64,000 nt of DNA from Rikenellaceae bacterium (GTDB lineage Bacteria > Bacteroidota > Bacteroidia > Bacteroidales > Rikenellaceae). This document shows, one piece after another, positions 1 through 9,301 of this stretch. The notes beneath the pieces were generated by a model that was not told where the DNA came from, did no database searches, and saw only the letters and a list, made by a program, of their open reading frames with translations. Numbering within the stretch: the first letter of the stretch is position 1; the number at the start of each line of letters is the position of its first letter. A program made the translations under genes and the position numbers. Location of the stretch: positions 1 to 64,000 of the forward strand of contig JAJBVT010000100.1 in the NCBI GenBank assembly GCA_020859685.1. The letters run 5' to 3'.

Positions 1-50
<50 letters not shown>

Positions 51-386
51 AAAATGTTTCGTTTTAAATATCTTGGCTTTATTCTCAAAGGTATTGTTAT
101 TTACTTTGAAAAAGTAATAAACTTTAGCTGCTAAAATATCTCAAAGAACGTTTTTCTTTATCTTCTAAAATTTCCGCCTTCCGCAGTCCGGCACGGTTCG
201 TGTCTTGCACTTTTCGCGCCCCTGCATCCGAGCCTAAAATTTTTCAGAACCGTTGTAACTCCATCGTCTCTTATCGAAACGGGTTGCAAAGATAGTCCGG
301 AAATTTTAATCTGCAAAATCTGCCGGCGAAAATCTTAAAAAAACTTTTTCAGAACTTATTTGCTGCCGGGTTTCCCCGTTTAGCGG
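51..386 (-). other. rRNA operon leader
   Basis: Gene-free stretch between the rRNA promoters and the 16S 5' end. It is AT-rich close to the 16S and contains GTTCTTTGA (complement of 141-149), which resembles the boxA antitermination element of rRNA leaders. No coding frame is credible here. Confidence 0.6.
287..317 (-). promoter_or_regulatory. rRNA promoter P2
   Basis: Minus-strand -33 box TTTG (314-317), a spacer of exactly 19 bases, then -7 box TATCTTTG (287-294). This matches the Bacteroidetes sigma-ABfr consensus TTTG-N19/21-TAnnTTTG. It is the promoter nearer to 16S. Confidence 0.75.
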
Positions 387-389
387 GTG

Positions 390-422
390 CAAATATAGAT
401 ATACTTTTTGCTAATTTCCAAA
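390..422 (-). promoter_or_regulatory. rRNA promoter P1
   Basis: Minus-strand TTTG (419-422), a spacer of 21 bases, then TATATTTG (390-397): a full match to the Bacteroidetes consensus, about 100 bases upstream of P2. Tandem strong promoters are expected for rRNA operons. Confidence 0.75.
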
Positions 423-748
423 CAGATTCCCGACTTTTTTTGTGATTTATTTCGACCGCATGTTCCATCTCTTTAGACAGCAGTCGATTATAAATTCGAA
501 ATTATATAGAATAAATAACGGCGGATTGTAACCGATTATTGTACTTTCCGTTATTTTTTATCACCGGACCATCGGGGCGAAGCCCATAGTCCGTATCCCG
601 GACGGGATATATATAAAACGGCCGCAAGGGCTCTTTATTGTGTTGTCGGCAGATTCCGCATTAAAAATACACGGTGCCGGCGATGTATTACCTTTTCCCG
701 AAAGGTTCTGTAAACAAACGCAAATAGTGTACGGAATATTGCTATAAA
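423..748. other. intergenic region, no gene seen
   Basis: About 325 bases between the rRNA promoters and the end of the S41 peptidase gene. One short open frame (561-767, minus) has no recognisable features and is judged spurious. No clear terminator or RNA structure is visible. Confidence 0.5.
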
Positions 749-2464
749 TTATAAAAAATCCGGCCACTCCGCGGTCGGGAAGGCCGGATAATCCGCCTGT
801 CCGGCGGCAAGCAGGGAGAGGTATTCTCCCTCCTCGAGTTCCTCGATTGCCTTCAATATAGCGGTATCTATTACATAAATGTTCGCATAGAATCCGGTAT
901 CGTCCAACGGGGAGTTACGGCCGATGTATGCCCGTAGTTGAGCGAGAATTACCTCCCGCGACTTGGCTATATCACTGTAATTCGCAGGTACCCCCTGCCG
1001 CCCGGCATAAGCGATAAAATCACTCAGCAATGTTCCGTCCGAATCGAGCATATCGTTAAGCTCCTGTACGGAAGATATAGCGTTGAGCCTGTCGCGGTGG
1101 CGGTCGGCATAATCCAGAGTATATCTGTATAGTATATTTTTACCCCACACTTCGGAGTAATACTTGGAATAGCCGAGGGTGTCGAGCGGTACGAAGATGT
1201 CCGGCATAATGCCGCCCCCGCCGTAGACGGTACGTCCTCCCGGGGTAATGAACCGGAGGCTGTCGTCGAAACGGATGCTGTCCGCCGTGAAAAGTTCCTG
1301 ATGCTGTATACGCTGGTACAACTCGCTGTGGTAATCGTCGGAACCGTTCCCGTACGGCTTCTGTATCGACCGGCCGGTGGGCGTGTAATACCGGGCGATG
1401 GTAAGCCGGAGGGCTGAACCGTCACTGAACGGTATCTGCTGTTGTACCAGGCCCTTACCGAAGGTACGGCGGCCGATTATTATTCCCCGGTCGTTGTCCT
1501 GCACGGCCCCGGCCAGTATCTCACTGGACGATGCGCTACCCTCGTCCACCAGAATAGCAATATCTATATCCTTATATGCTCCCCGGCCGTCGCTGTACTC
1601 TTCGGTGCGGTCGCCGTTACGGTCGACCGTATAGACAATGAGCTGACGCGATGGGAGAAACATCTTTGCAATATCTATGGCCTGGTCGAGGAATCCTCCG
1701 CTGTTGCCCCGCAGGTCGAATATCAACTTGGTCATCCCATGCTGCTGCAACCTGTGCAGTGCGGCACCGAGTTCGCGCGACGAGTTCTTGGCGAAGGCCG
1801 AGAGTTTGACGTACCCTATACCCGGTTTTATCATAAAAGCCGCGTCGAGGCTTTTAACCGGTATTACCCCGCGTGTCACCGTGACGGGTACGAGTTGATC
1901 TATCCCCTGCCGCTGCAAACCGAGATCCACCGTGGTTCCCCGCAGGCCGCGCAGCATCTTCATTATATCGTTCTGGTTCACCTTCTGCCCGGCCACGAGA
2001 CTGTCGTCGATGGTTATTATACGGTCGCCGTTCCGCACCCCGGCTTCGTAGCTGGGACCTCCGGCTATGACATTCAGCACGATTACCGTATCCGTACCCA
2101 TATTGAAGAGTATCCCCACACCGTCGAACTCCCCGTCGAGGGTTTCGTTCATGGAGGCAAAATCGCTTGCCGGGATATATGTCGAGTGGGGGTCCAGTTC
2201 GGCAATAAGTTTCTCTATTGCCGCTTCCGACAGAGTATCAACATTTACGCTGTCCACATACAGTTTATCTATAAGAGAGAGCGCATAGACCAGTTTGTTC
2301 TCGCCGTAATTCCGTGCATTAAGGCGCGGCAATTGCCCCGCGCCCTGTGCAGGCGCCCTCTTGTGGGCGGTAAGCATCCCGATAAAAATACCGCCAATCA
2401 CACCGGCGGCCAGTATAAGGGGGAATATTATATTCCTTGTCGAATTTCTATATTTATTTTCCAT
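749..2464 (-). CDS. S41 family C-terminal processing peptidase
   Basis: 571 residues. An N-terminal hydrophobic anchor (residues 12-32) places the protein in the periplasm. A PDZ domain follows (about 110-200, with GEFDGVGILF and GPSYEAGVRNGD), then the S41 catalytic domain with FDLRGNSGG (249-257), EGSASSSEI (308-316; the catalytic Ser lies in this motif) and TFGKG (334-338; Lys337 completes the Ser/Lys dyad). Family members trim C-termini of envelope proteins. Its upstream neighbour, 141 bases away on the same strand, is the DUF3078 protein, so the two may be co-transcribed. The substrate is not evident. Confidence 0.93.
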   Translation of the reverse strand: MENKYRNSTRNIIFPLILAAGVIGGIFIGMLTAHKRAPAQGAGQLPRLNARNYGENKLVYALSLIDKLYVDSVNVDTLSEAAIEKLIAELDPHSTYIPASDFASMNETLDGEFDGVGILFNMGTDTVIVLNVIAGGPSYEAGVRNGDRIITIDDSLVAGQKVNQNDIMKMLRGLRGTTVDLGLQRQGIDQLVPVTVTRGVIPVKSLDAAFMIKPGIGYVKLSAFAKNSSRELGAALHRLQQHGMTKLIFDLRGNSGGFLDQAIDIAKMFLPSRQLIVYTVDRNGDRTEEYSDGRGAYKDIDIAILVDEGSASSSEILAGAVQDNDRGIIIGRRTFGKGLVQQQIPFSDGSALRLTIARYYTPTGRSIQKPYGNGSDDYHSELYQRIQHQELFTADSIRFDDSLRFITPGGRTVYGGGGIMPDIFVPLDTLGYSKYYSEVWGKNILYRYTLDYADRHRDRLNAISSVQELNDMLDSDGTLLSDFIAYAGRQGVPANYSDIAKSREVILAQLRAYIGRNSPLDDTGFYANIYVIDTAILKAIEELEEGEYLSLLAAGQADYPAFPTAEWPDFL

Positions 2465-2605
2465 ATTCGTAATCGAGTGCCCCGTAATACGGGACGGGCA
2501 GATATCGGGTTAATATTATTCCGGCCACGGGTGGCCTTTCTGAACCGGTCGGGTATTCGTCAAGTCCGTTCGTCCGGGTGTTATCCGGGTCAGGTGCGCG
2601 TAGTG

Positions 2606-3604
2606 TTATTTCCTGCTTTTAAAGCTGTACGACAAACCCACGCTTATTACCGAGTTGTACTGCGGCTGGTAGGGCCGCTCGGCCTCCGACTCCTTGTCGA
2701 AGTACATAGCTCCGTATAGAGTGGTGGTCAGGAATTTGGTGGCTCGTATCTCGAACGTGGTGGTCCACCGCACAGTCGGGGTCTTCTTCATGTTGGTAAA
2801 AGAATACAACTCCGACCTGAGCATAAAAACCTTCTTGTGGAACTCGAAATCGAGCAGGTTCATCGTTACCGACGGGCCGACCGTCCACTTTGACTTCTTG
2901 TCAGGGTTGATACCCTGCATTTCGGCCTCGCGGAACTCCTTGTCCAAAACGAACACCGCGTTCCCCCCCACAGGTGATAAAAGAACGCTGAACGGCCTGT
3001 TTTCGTATTTGAAACCGAGCGAAATATCGAGGAATCCGGGCGCCATCAGGGTAGACACGCGCGTATGGTCGTCCCTCGATTTGTAACTCGTGGAGAACTG
3101 GCTCCGCAGGTTGACCGCCGCAGCATAGGACCACCACTGGTTTATATCCCACGAAGTGGCGAGGTTAATCTTGAATTCGTCCACGTTTTTAAAACGGGTA
3201 TTATCTATAAAGTTCATCCCGTAACGGGCATCGAAAACACCCGAGTAAGAGAGCTTGTTCCGTTGGTGGGAATGTTTCAGATACAATGTGGAAATACCGT
3301 TAAATGTATTGTCACCCCCTTTATACCAGTTTTTAAACTGTGTCTGCGACAGTTGAAGCGTGGCATTCACTTCCGTCAGGTGCCTTTCGCGGCGCAGGCG
3401 CCGTTTCTCTGCCTGCCAGAACTCACGGTCGAAAAAATCGTTCTTATAGTTATCCGGCACCGCCATCGGGTTGGGAGCCAGTGAATCCCGCAGGTCGCGG
3501 ACCGTAATATCACCCGGTGTTATGGTGGATATGGTAAATTGTGCATTCGCCGCCGCACATACGAGCGACAGGCCGCAGGCCATCAGGACCGACTTAATCT
3601 TCAT
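2606..3604 (-). CDS. DUF3078 domain-containing exported protein
   Basis: 332 residues. The start is placed at MKIKSVLMACGLSLVCAAANA, a clean signal peptide; a start four codons upstream is possible but would spoil it. The mature part carries the DUF3078 hallmarks: a charged segment (EFWQAEKRRLRRERH), then QLSQTQFKNWYKGGDNTF and alternating polar/aromatic strands through to a C-terminal SVGLSYSFKSRK. The pattern suggests an outer-membrane beta structure. The family is Bacteroidota-specific and of unknown function. It precedes the S41 peptidase gene on the same strand. Confidence 0.87.
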   Translation of the reverse strand: MKIKSVLMACGLSLVCAAANAQFTISTITPGDITVRDLRDSLAPNPMAVPDNYKNDFFDREFWQAEKRRLRRERHLTEVNATLQLSQTQFKNWYKGGDNTFNGISTLYLKHSHQRNKLSYSGVFDARYGMNFIDNTRFKNVDEFKINLATSWDINQWWSYAAAVNLRSQFSTSYKSRDDHTRVSTLMAPGFLDISLGFKYENRPFSVLLSPVGGNAVFVLDKEFREAEMQGINPDKKSKWTVGPSVTMNLLDFEFHKKVFMLRSELYSFTNMKKTPTVRWTTTFEIRATKFLTTTLYGAMYFDKESEAERPYQPQYNSVISVGLSYSFKSRK

Positions 3605-3832
3605 TTCCAATACCACGCCGTGCAGTGCGTGTTGTGTATTTGAGTTATCTATGGTTTGCCTTTTTTAAACGGGATAACCGGCCCGCAGCCAGCCGTTTCC
3701 ACCGGGTCCGGCCGTATCCCGGGATAATTATAGGCCACGGTGCCGTAACCCTCCCCTGCCCTGCCGGAATATACAACATCCGGAGCGGCAGCCCTGCAAT
3801 ATAACGTATCCCGCGTGCGGGAAATTGCCCCG

Positions 3833-4684
3833 TCAATGCGCTTCTTCGTCCGGGTCCATCCCTGTCCCGGTCTGAACCGTAATGCCCGAGATATATTCCA
3901 TATCCTGCGGCGAGAGTTCGAAGTCGAAAAGTTGTGCGTTTTCTTCGATCCTCGACGGGGTAACCGACTTGGGCAGTGGCAGGTAACCCATCTGCAGGTG
4001 CCAGCGCAGGGTGACCTGAGCCGGAGTCTTGCCATATTTCTCCGCGATTTCGTCGAGCAGGCCAGTCCCCAGCAGTTTGCCGCGCGACATCGGGCCCCAT
4101 GCCTCCACCACAATGCCCTTATCCCGGCAATAAGCCGTAATATCCTCACGTAGCAGGCCCGGGTGCAGCTCAATCTGGTTTACCATAGGCAGCACTTCGG
4201 CCACCTCCATCAGAGAATCTATATGGTGGGGTTTGAAGTTGCTCACCCCGATGGCCCGTATCCTCCCTGCACTGTACAACTCGGTCATTGCCGACCACGT
4301 CCGGCGGTTATACTCTACCCACTCCTGCTCGTGACCCTTAATCCGCGGCCAGTGGATAAGGTAGAGGTCGAGGTAATCGAGACCCAGCCGTTTCATGCTG
4401 GCCTCGAATGCTTTAAGCGTTGAGACGTAACCCTGGTCGGCGTTCCATACCTTCGTAGTGACGAATATCTCCTCGCGCGGGATACCGCTGTCGCGCACAG
4501 CCCGGCCGACGCTCTCTTCGTTACCGTATATCGAAGCCGTGTCAATATGCCTGTAACCCACTTCGAGGGCTTTACGCACAGACTCGTAGGCTACTTCGCC
4601 CTCCGGGGAGAGGTAGGTACCGAAACCCACGCAAGGTATAAGTACCCCGTTATGCAGTTTGAAGCTATCTTTAAGCGATTTCAT
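3833..4684 (-). CDS. aldo/keto reductase
   Basis: 283 residues from MKSLKDSFKLHNGV, the usual family start; an ATG four codons upstream is an alternative. The (beta/alpha)8 reductase signatures are complete: VGFGTY, DTASIYGNEESVG (catalytic Asp and Tyr), VTTKVW (catalytic Lys) and YLIHWP (catalytic His), then IGVSNF, MVNQIELHP and the C-terminal LPKSVTPSRIEEN that binds NADPH. It reduces carbonyl compounds with NAD(P)H in the cytoplasm; the substrate cannot be read from sequence. A minus-strand TATATTTG (4771-4778) upstream is a plausible -7 box. It is divergent from nfo. Confidence 0.93.
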   Translation of the reverse strand: MKSLKDSFKLHNGVLIPCVGFGTYLSPEGEVAYESVRKALEVGYRHIDTASIYGNEESVGRAVRDSGIPREEIFVTTKVWNADQGYVSTLKAFEASMKRLGLDYLDLYLIHWPRIKGHEQEWVEYNRRTWSAMTELYSAGRIRAIGVSNFKPHHIDSLMEVAEVLPMVNQIELHPGLLREDITAYCRDKGIVVEAWGPMSRGKLLGTGLLDEIAEKYGKTPAQVTLRWHLQMGYLPLPKSVTPSRIEENAQLFDFELSPQDMEYISGITVQTGTGMDPDEEAH

Positions 4685-4879
4685 AGTCTTAATCATAATT
4701 TTGCGGCTTTATTTATATCCTATATTCAATATAAATAAAAACCGTGGCATCTATCATACCGATAATACCGCAAATATATCATTTTTTGCCTATACCGCCT
4801 GCGCCGTCCGGCCATTAATTTGTTACATTTGCCGGGAGAGTACGGTTATTGTATAACCATCGGTAAAAACGACAGGACA

Positions 4880-5728
4880 ATGAAATATTTCGGAGCGCAT
4901 GTCAGCGCGGCGGGGGGTGTGCAGAACGCACCGGTGAACGCGCATGAGATAGGAGCGGGAGCTTTCGCCCTATTTACCAAGAACCAGCGGCAGTGGAAGG
5001 CGGCGCCGCTCACACCACAGGCAATCGAAGGGTTCAAGGAGAATTGCGTGAAGTACGGCTTTTCCTCCGACCATATCCTGCCGCACGACAGCTACCTTAT
5101 AAATCTGGGCAATCCCGACCCCGATAAACGGGGCCAGTCCCTCGCGGCGTTTATTGAAGAGCTCGAGCGCTGTATGCAGTTGGGCCTGACGCTGCTCAAT
5201 TTCCACCCGGGAGCGAGCAGCAATCAGGTTTCGGACGAGGAGTGCCTCGAAATCATCGCCCAATCCGTCAATATAGCACTGGACGCCACGGAAGGTGTAA
5301 CGGCCGTAATAGAAAATACCGCCGGGCAGGGTTCGGCTATGGGTTACAAATTCGAACATCTCGCCCGGATTATAGAACTGGTGGACGATAAGTCGCGCGT
5401 GGGCGTCTGCATTGACACATGCCATGCCCATGCCGCCGGTTACGACCTTTCGTCGACCGACAGCTGCAAACGGGTATTCGAAGAGTTCGACCGCGTGGTG
5501 GGTTTCGGCTACCTGCGCGGCATGCACCTCAACGACTCCAAGAAGGGTGCGGGAAGCCACGTAGACCGGCACACCCCAATCGGACAGGGCGATATCGGAA
5601 TGGACTGCTTCCGGTTTATCGCCGAGGATAAGCGTTTCGACGATATACCGCTTATACTCGAGACGCCCGATTCGGAGAAGTGGCCGGAAGAGATTGCCAT
5701 GCTATACTCGATGGCGGGAGGAAAATAG
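4880..5728 (+). CDS. nfo: endonuclease IV (deoxyribonuclease IV)
   Basis: 282 residues from [13 protein letters not shown], the canonical family start; the frame is open 20 codons further upstream without conservation. This TIM-barrel enzyme cuts DNA at abasic sites in base excision repair. The tri-zinc site motifs are present: [49 protein letters not shown] and [11 protein letters not shown]. The gene ends with TAG, so TAG works as an ordinary stop in this genome. A TACATTTG (4824-4831) upstream could be its -7 box, but no good -33 box is present. A strong bidirectional terminator follows. Confidence 0.96.
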   Translation: MKYFGAHVSAAGGVQNAPVNAHEIGAGAFALFTKNQRQWKAAPLTPQAIEGFKENCVKYGFSSDHILPHDSYLINLGNPDPDKRGQSLAAFIEELERCMQLGLTLLNFHPGASSNQVSDEECLEIIAQSVNIALDATEGVTAVIENTAGQGSAMGYKFEHLARIIELVDDKSRVGVCIDTCHAHAAGYDLSSTDSCKRVFEEFDRVVGFGYLRGMHLNDSKKGAGSHVDRHTPIGQGDIGMDCFRFIAEDKRFDDIPLILETPDSEKWPEEIAMLYSMAGGK

Positions 5729-5752
5729 GTGACCCTATTTAAGGTTCATAAT

Positions 5753-5780
5753 AAAGAGGGGGCATGATGCCCCCCTCTTT
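5753..5780. terminator. bidirectional terminator between nfo and esterase gene
   Basis: A-rich flank, 10-bp stem AAAGAGGGGG/CCCCCTCTTT with a short loop, and a T-rich flank. It lies between convergent genes and even touches the esterase stop codon, so it can serve both. Confidence 0.85.
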
Positions 5781-6598
5781 TAGTCGGTCGCATCGGCCTT
5801 CGCGTCCTTCCTGATAAATTCCAGCAGCAGTTGCAGCGATGGGCCTACCACCGTGTTATGGTCGAAGCCGCTGAGCTCATGGAAGATAACCCTGTCGTTA
5901 CCCACGGTGCGCAGGGCATCGTAAAGGTAACGGTTCTCCGCCGTTCGGTTGACCATCTCCAACTCCGACTGGCCTGCAGTGAGCAGGATGAGCGGTGTAC
6001 CGGCCCGAACGTGGCTCAGCGGAGCGTACCGGTCCACCACCGGCACTGACGAGCTGTCGCCCCGCTCACGGCATACCTGCCAGTGGGTGGCGCCCTGCCC
6101 GCTTATGGGCGCCCAGCCCTTAATAAGGTCGGCATCATACCCGTGGGCGGCCAGCAGACTTTTGTCGAGGGCCAGCATCGAGGCGAGGTATCCGCCCGCC
6201 GAGTGCCCGGCAACGTAGATCCGGGCCGGGTCTCCACCGTAATTTTCAATATTAGCCGCCACCCAGGCCACGGCAGCGGCGGCATCGTCGAAATAGGCCG
6301 GGGCGTGAACCTTCGGGCTCAGCCGGTAATTTACGGCCGCAACCGCCAGACCCGCTTCCCGCAAGGGCGACGGGATATGTTTATTCCCTCCGGTGAGACC
6401 ACCGCCGTGGAACCAGACCACGGTTACGTACCCGGAAGAATCGGCAGGGAACCGGAGGTCCAGTACACACCGTTCGGTTTGGTAGTCGTCGGCGGGCGTC
6501 GCGCGGTAAGGTATGTTCTCTATGGTAATAAACTCCTGCGCACCGACACTGGAGCCGCACAGCAGTAAAAGGATTAATGGTAAGATAAGTTTTTTCAT
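5780..6598 (-). CDS. secreted alpha/beta-hydrolase esterase
   Basis: 272 residues. The signal peptide MKKLILPLILLLLCGSSVGA suggests periplasmic export. The hormone-sensitive-lipase-type oxyanion motif VVWFHGGG and nucleophile elbow VAGHSAGGYLASM (Ser) are present, and the catalytic His is in GFDHNTVV. Similar enzymes remove acetyl or other acyl groups from carbohydrates or small esters, but nothing in the immediate surroundings fixes the substrate. It is a single gene, convergent with nfo. The family is solid; the exact function is open. Confidence 0.88.
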   Translation of the reverse strand: MKKLILPLILLLLCGSSVGAQEFITIENIPYRATPADDYQTERCVLDLRFPADSSGYVTVVWFHGGGLTGGNKHIPSPLREAGLAVAAVNYRLSPKVHAPAYFDDAAAAVAWVAANIENYGGDPARIYVAGHSAGGYLASMLALDKSLLAAHGYDADLIKGWAPISGQGATHWQVCRERGDSSSVPVVDRYAPLSHVRAGTPLILLTAGQSELEMVNRTAENRYLYDALRTVGNDRVIFHELSGFDHNTVVGPSLQLLLEFIRKDAKADATD

Positions 6599-6711
6599 GG
6601 GTCTCTCCGTTTATTTACCCCGCAATTTAAAAAATTTTATTTCCTGAATCGATAGCATGACACATCGTTTTTAAATTCTTTTGCATTCCTTATATCTTAA
6701 ATCCGCCCCTT

Positions 6712-7299
6712 ATGCAAGCAATTTATTCTCTTGCGGAAAGAAATATGGCCGCGGCCCGGCGCATCATCGACGAGCTGGATATCCCCGGCGCCTGGGCATC
6801 CATAGGTGCCCAGGCCAACCTGATTGGCTCCCTGCGCACCGGATTGCTTGTAAAGCACCGGGATATCGATTTCCATATCTACTCCGATACACTCGATAAG
6901 GCAGATAGTTTCCGCGCCGTTTCGCGTATCGCCTCACACACGGGTGTGTACCGGGCCGAATTCACCGACCTGACCGATACCGACGAGCACTGCATCGAAT
7001 GGCACGCGTGGTACCGCGAAAGTGACGGTACGGTATGGACGCTTGATATGATACATATTCAGCGCGGTACATTTTTCGACGGGTACATGGAGAGGTTCGC
7101 CGACCGGCTCACCGATGTGCTGACCCCTGAAACGAGGGACGCTGTGCTCAGGGTTAAATACGAAGTACCGGACGGGCAGTCCTATCCGGGTGTAGAGGTA
7201 TACCGTGCGGTGCTGGAAGGCGGCGTACGCGATTACGAAGGGTTCCTGCGGTGGCGCGAACAGAACCCGCCGGACCATATCACTCTTTGGATGCCTTAA
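6712..7299 (+). CDS. nucleotidyltransferase-fold protein
   Basis: 195 residues beginning MQAIYSLAERNMAAARRI. The segment ANLIGSLRTGLLVKHRDID-F-H looks like the GS...DxD core of small nucleotidyltransferases: Gly-Ser followed by Asp-Ile-Asp about 15 residues later. A later conserved-looking region reads EWHAWYRESDGTVWTLDMIHI. The length fits a one-domain enzyme. The substrate is unknown and no antitoxin-like partner is next to it, so a role as a stand-alone cytoplasmic enzyme is only inferred. Confidence 0.75.
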   Translation: MQAIYSLAERNMAAARRIIDELDIPGAWASIGAQANLIGSLRTGLLVKHRDIDFHIYSDTLDKADSFRAVSRIASHTGVYRAEFTDLTDTDEHCIEWHAWYRESDGTVWTLDMIHIQRGTFFDGYMERFADRLTDVLTPETRDAVLRVKYEVPDGQSYPGVEVYRAVLEGGVRDYEGFLRWREQNPPDHITLWMP

Positions 7300-7486
7300 C
7301 CGTCCCGATGCTCCGTAACGGACAGTTCCACCGGCATTCGGTGGAGAGATTCAGACTGAAGACTCATTTTCGTGGTTACTGCCGGGAACAATCTATGATG
7401 TAAGATTAGCCTATTTCCGATAGACATAATAAGTTAACACCCACTGCTTGCCGCACACCGGGTTACCTTTCGACAATACGTGATGC

Positions 7487-7798
7487 CTATTTGGACGTCC
7501 CTACTATCTGGCTGTAAGTCTGCGGCTGGTCGCTGTCCTCGTTCCACTGGTCCACGAACTTGTCCCGGCCGATTTCCGAGGCGAGGTCTTCCATATCGGC
7601 GTTGGAGAGGCTGAAAACATTCGTCTCATCCGGAACGGCACGGATGCTCTCCCGGTCCAGCCGGTCTATCTCGTCCCGCAGCGCGTCGGTCTCGGCATAC
7701 CATTCGTATATCTGCCGTGGCGGGGTACCTTCCGGGGCCAGCCTTATGCGGTCCTCTATTTCGTAAAGCTTCCTTTTAATCTCTTTTATCTTCTCCAT
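7487..7798 (-). CDS. hypothetical protein, coiled-coil N-terminus
   Basis: 103 residues, highly charged. Residues 1-55 are heptad-like (MEKIKEIKRKLYEIEDRIRL and ALRDEIDRLDRESI), suggesting a short coiled coil; the C-terminal half is acidic and polar without a recognisable domain. There is no signal peptide or membrane segment. It stands alone between gene-free stretches. I do not recognise the family, but codon use and start context are like its neighbours. Confidence 0.6.
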   Translation of the reverse strand: MEKIKEIKRKLYEIEDRIRLAPEGTPPRQIYEWYAETDALRDEIDRLDRESIRAVPDETNVFSLSNADMEDLASEIGRDKFVDQWNEDSDQPQTYSQIVGTSK

Positions 7799-8297
7799 AG
7801 TACCTCTATTTTAAATCTATGGTGCAAAAAAGGTACCGAGGGGGTTCCACACCAAGACCGGGAAGATATTGCGGGAAACGGGGCGCGGCATTTATCCATG
7901 CCGCAGCCCCGCCCTCAATAAATTATACAGGGACGACCCCGTAACGGCTACGGTGCCCGCCCATTAAACATATTGCTTTCGACAAGAGTATTCCGGCACG
8001 CCTGCCCGCCCGTGGTCGGGATGCCGGGAAGCGTTTTTCCGCCGGCCACCCCGGGCCGCCGCACCTCCACCCGGGCCATATCCGAGGGCCGTCATCCGCG
8101 AATCTTCATCCCCTGTCTAAACCGGGGTCAAATATAGTAAACTATACGACAGGTTGTCAGGCAAGCCATTAGGCGCGGATAATTTTAACGCACGGTTATA
8201 TATAAAATTAAGACTCACTTTATGCACCAAAGGATAAGCCCGGCACCCATCTCGTCGTTACCAGACGATTCACCCGTTTGCGTCCCGAGACTTATAT
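7799..8297. other. intergenic region with a possible minus-strand small RNA
   Basis: About 500 bases with no credible gene. A minus-strand TATATTTG -7 box (8129-8136) and a strong hairpin (GGGGCGCGGCAT 7880-7891 with ATGCCGCaGCCCC 7898-7910) could bound a transcript of about 240 bases. No -33 box is clear and the hairpin lacks a good T-tract, so this stays tentative. Confidence 0.35.
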
Positions 8298-9257
8298 TTA
8301 CCGCCGCACGCGCAATGATAACCCGAGAACATCTTTGGGGCAGGTATCTATGCAGGTTTCGCACAATATGCACTCACTCGAATCCACCCGGCGACCGGAA
8401 TTTATGTAATCCATCACCGGAATGTCCATCGGACACCTCCGTTCGCACTGCTTGCAGTCGATACACCCGTCTTCGGCCCGGTCTACCTTGAGCATTGCAT
8501 ACCGAGAGGCGGGTTTCATAAATACAGGTATCGGGCACACGTATTTACAGAAAGCCCGGTTGTCCTTCAACCCGATAGCCAGACCGATACCGACCGCATA
8601 ATAAACAAGGTTGCCGCCCAGAAACCACCATAGTTCCGGTATCCGGAAATACTTGCCGGTTACTTCCCCGAAAGTATCGCCCTCTCCGATAATGACCTGT
8701 CCCAGCGAATCCCTCAATCCATAGCCGAATCCGAAAAACAGTACGAAAATAAGCGTCGCTGCAAGTGCGAAATGGACATACCTTATCCGGCGGTATTTCA
8801 TAGGCCGTTTGACCCGGGCGGTCTTCCACGGCAGGAGGTCCAGTACGGCAGCGGTCCAGCAGGCCCAGCCGCACCACCCCCGGTTGAAAACCAGCGGCCC
8901 TATGATTTTTGCAACCAGGTAGTGTATCACCCCGGCCGCAAAAACTCCGGATAACAGCCACAGCCAGAATCCTTCGATTTGCATATTCTCGGGAAACAGG
9001 CGGCCGGACAGTAGGGATATGAGCCCGCATCCGAGGCCGAAGAACATATATCCGCCCACAAGGACCTGCGAAATAAGACGGGCCTTGTATCTCCGGTTCT
9101 TCGGAAAAACCGGCCACAGGCCCATACCGAGACCCACCGCGGTTCCGATAATAATAAAATTATAGAGATAAAATATTGTCCCTGTCGAAAGCCAGAGCAC
9201 CACGGCTATAAGGTAAAACACGAGGACAATCCTTATCAGGCGGCTGAATTTGTTCAT
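8298..9257 (-). CDS. membrane-bound 4Fe-4S ferredoxin-type protein (NapH/polyferredoxin-like)
   Basis: 319 residues. About six hydrophobic segments cover residues 5-240 and include CGWAC, and between them and the ferredoxin part lies CKYVCPIPVF. The C-terminus has two complete 4Fe-4S motifs, CIDCKQCERRCP and CILCETCIDTCP. This is the layout of membrane electron-transfer proteins of the NapH/RdxA/polyferredoxin class, which pass electrons between the quinone pool and a partner reductase. No partner oxidoreductase is adjacent. The broken AraC-type regulator lies directly upstream on the same strand and may once have controlled it. Confidence 0.85.
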   Translation of the reverse strand: MNKFSRLIRIVLVFYLIAVVLWLSTGTIFYLYNFIIIGTAVGLGMGLWPVFPKNRRYKARLISQVLVGGYMFFGLGCGLISLLSGRLFPENMQIEGFWLWLLSGVFAAGVIHYLVAKIIGPLVFNRGWCGWACWTAAVLDLLPWKTARVKRPMKYRRIRYVHFALAATLIFVLFFGFGYGLRDSLGQVIIGEGDTFGEVTGKYFRIPELWWFLGGNLVYYAVGIGLAIGLKDNRAFCKYVCPIPVFMKPASRYAMLKVDRAEDGCIDCKQCERRCPMDIPVMDYINSGRRVDSSECILCETCIDTCPKDVLGLSLRVRR

Positions 9258-9301
9258 AAATCAGGTTATGTTTATTTACATTAAAGTCGATATTGTCTGC
9301 T

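Noticed and set aside
561..767. 68-codon minus-strand frame next to the rRNA promoters
   Set aside because: Hydrophobic only by chance, overlaps the S41 stop region and has no start context.
1442..2719. 425-codon open frame on the plus strand
   Set aside because: Antisense to the S41 peptidase; composition odd and no motifs.
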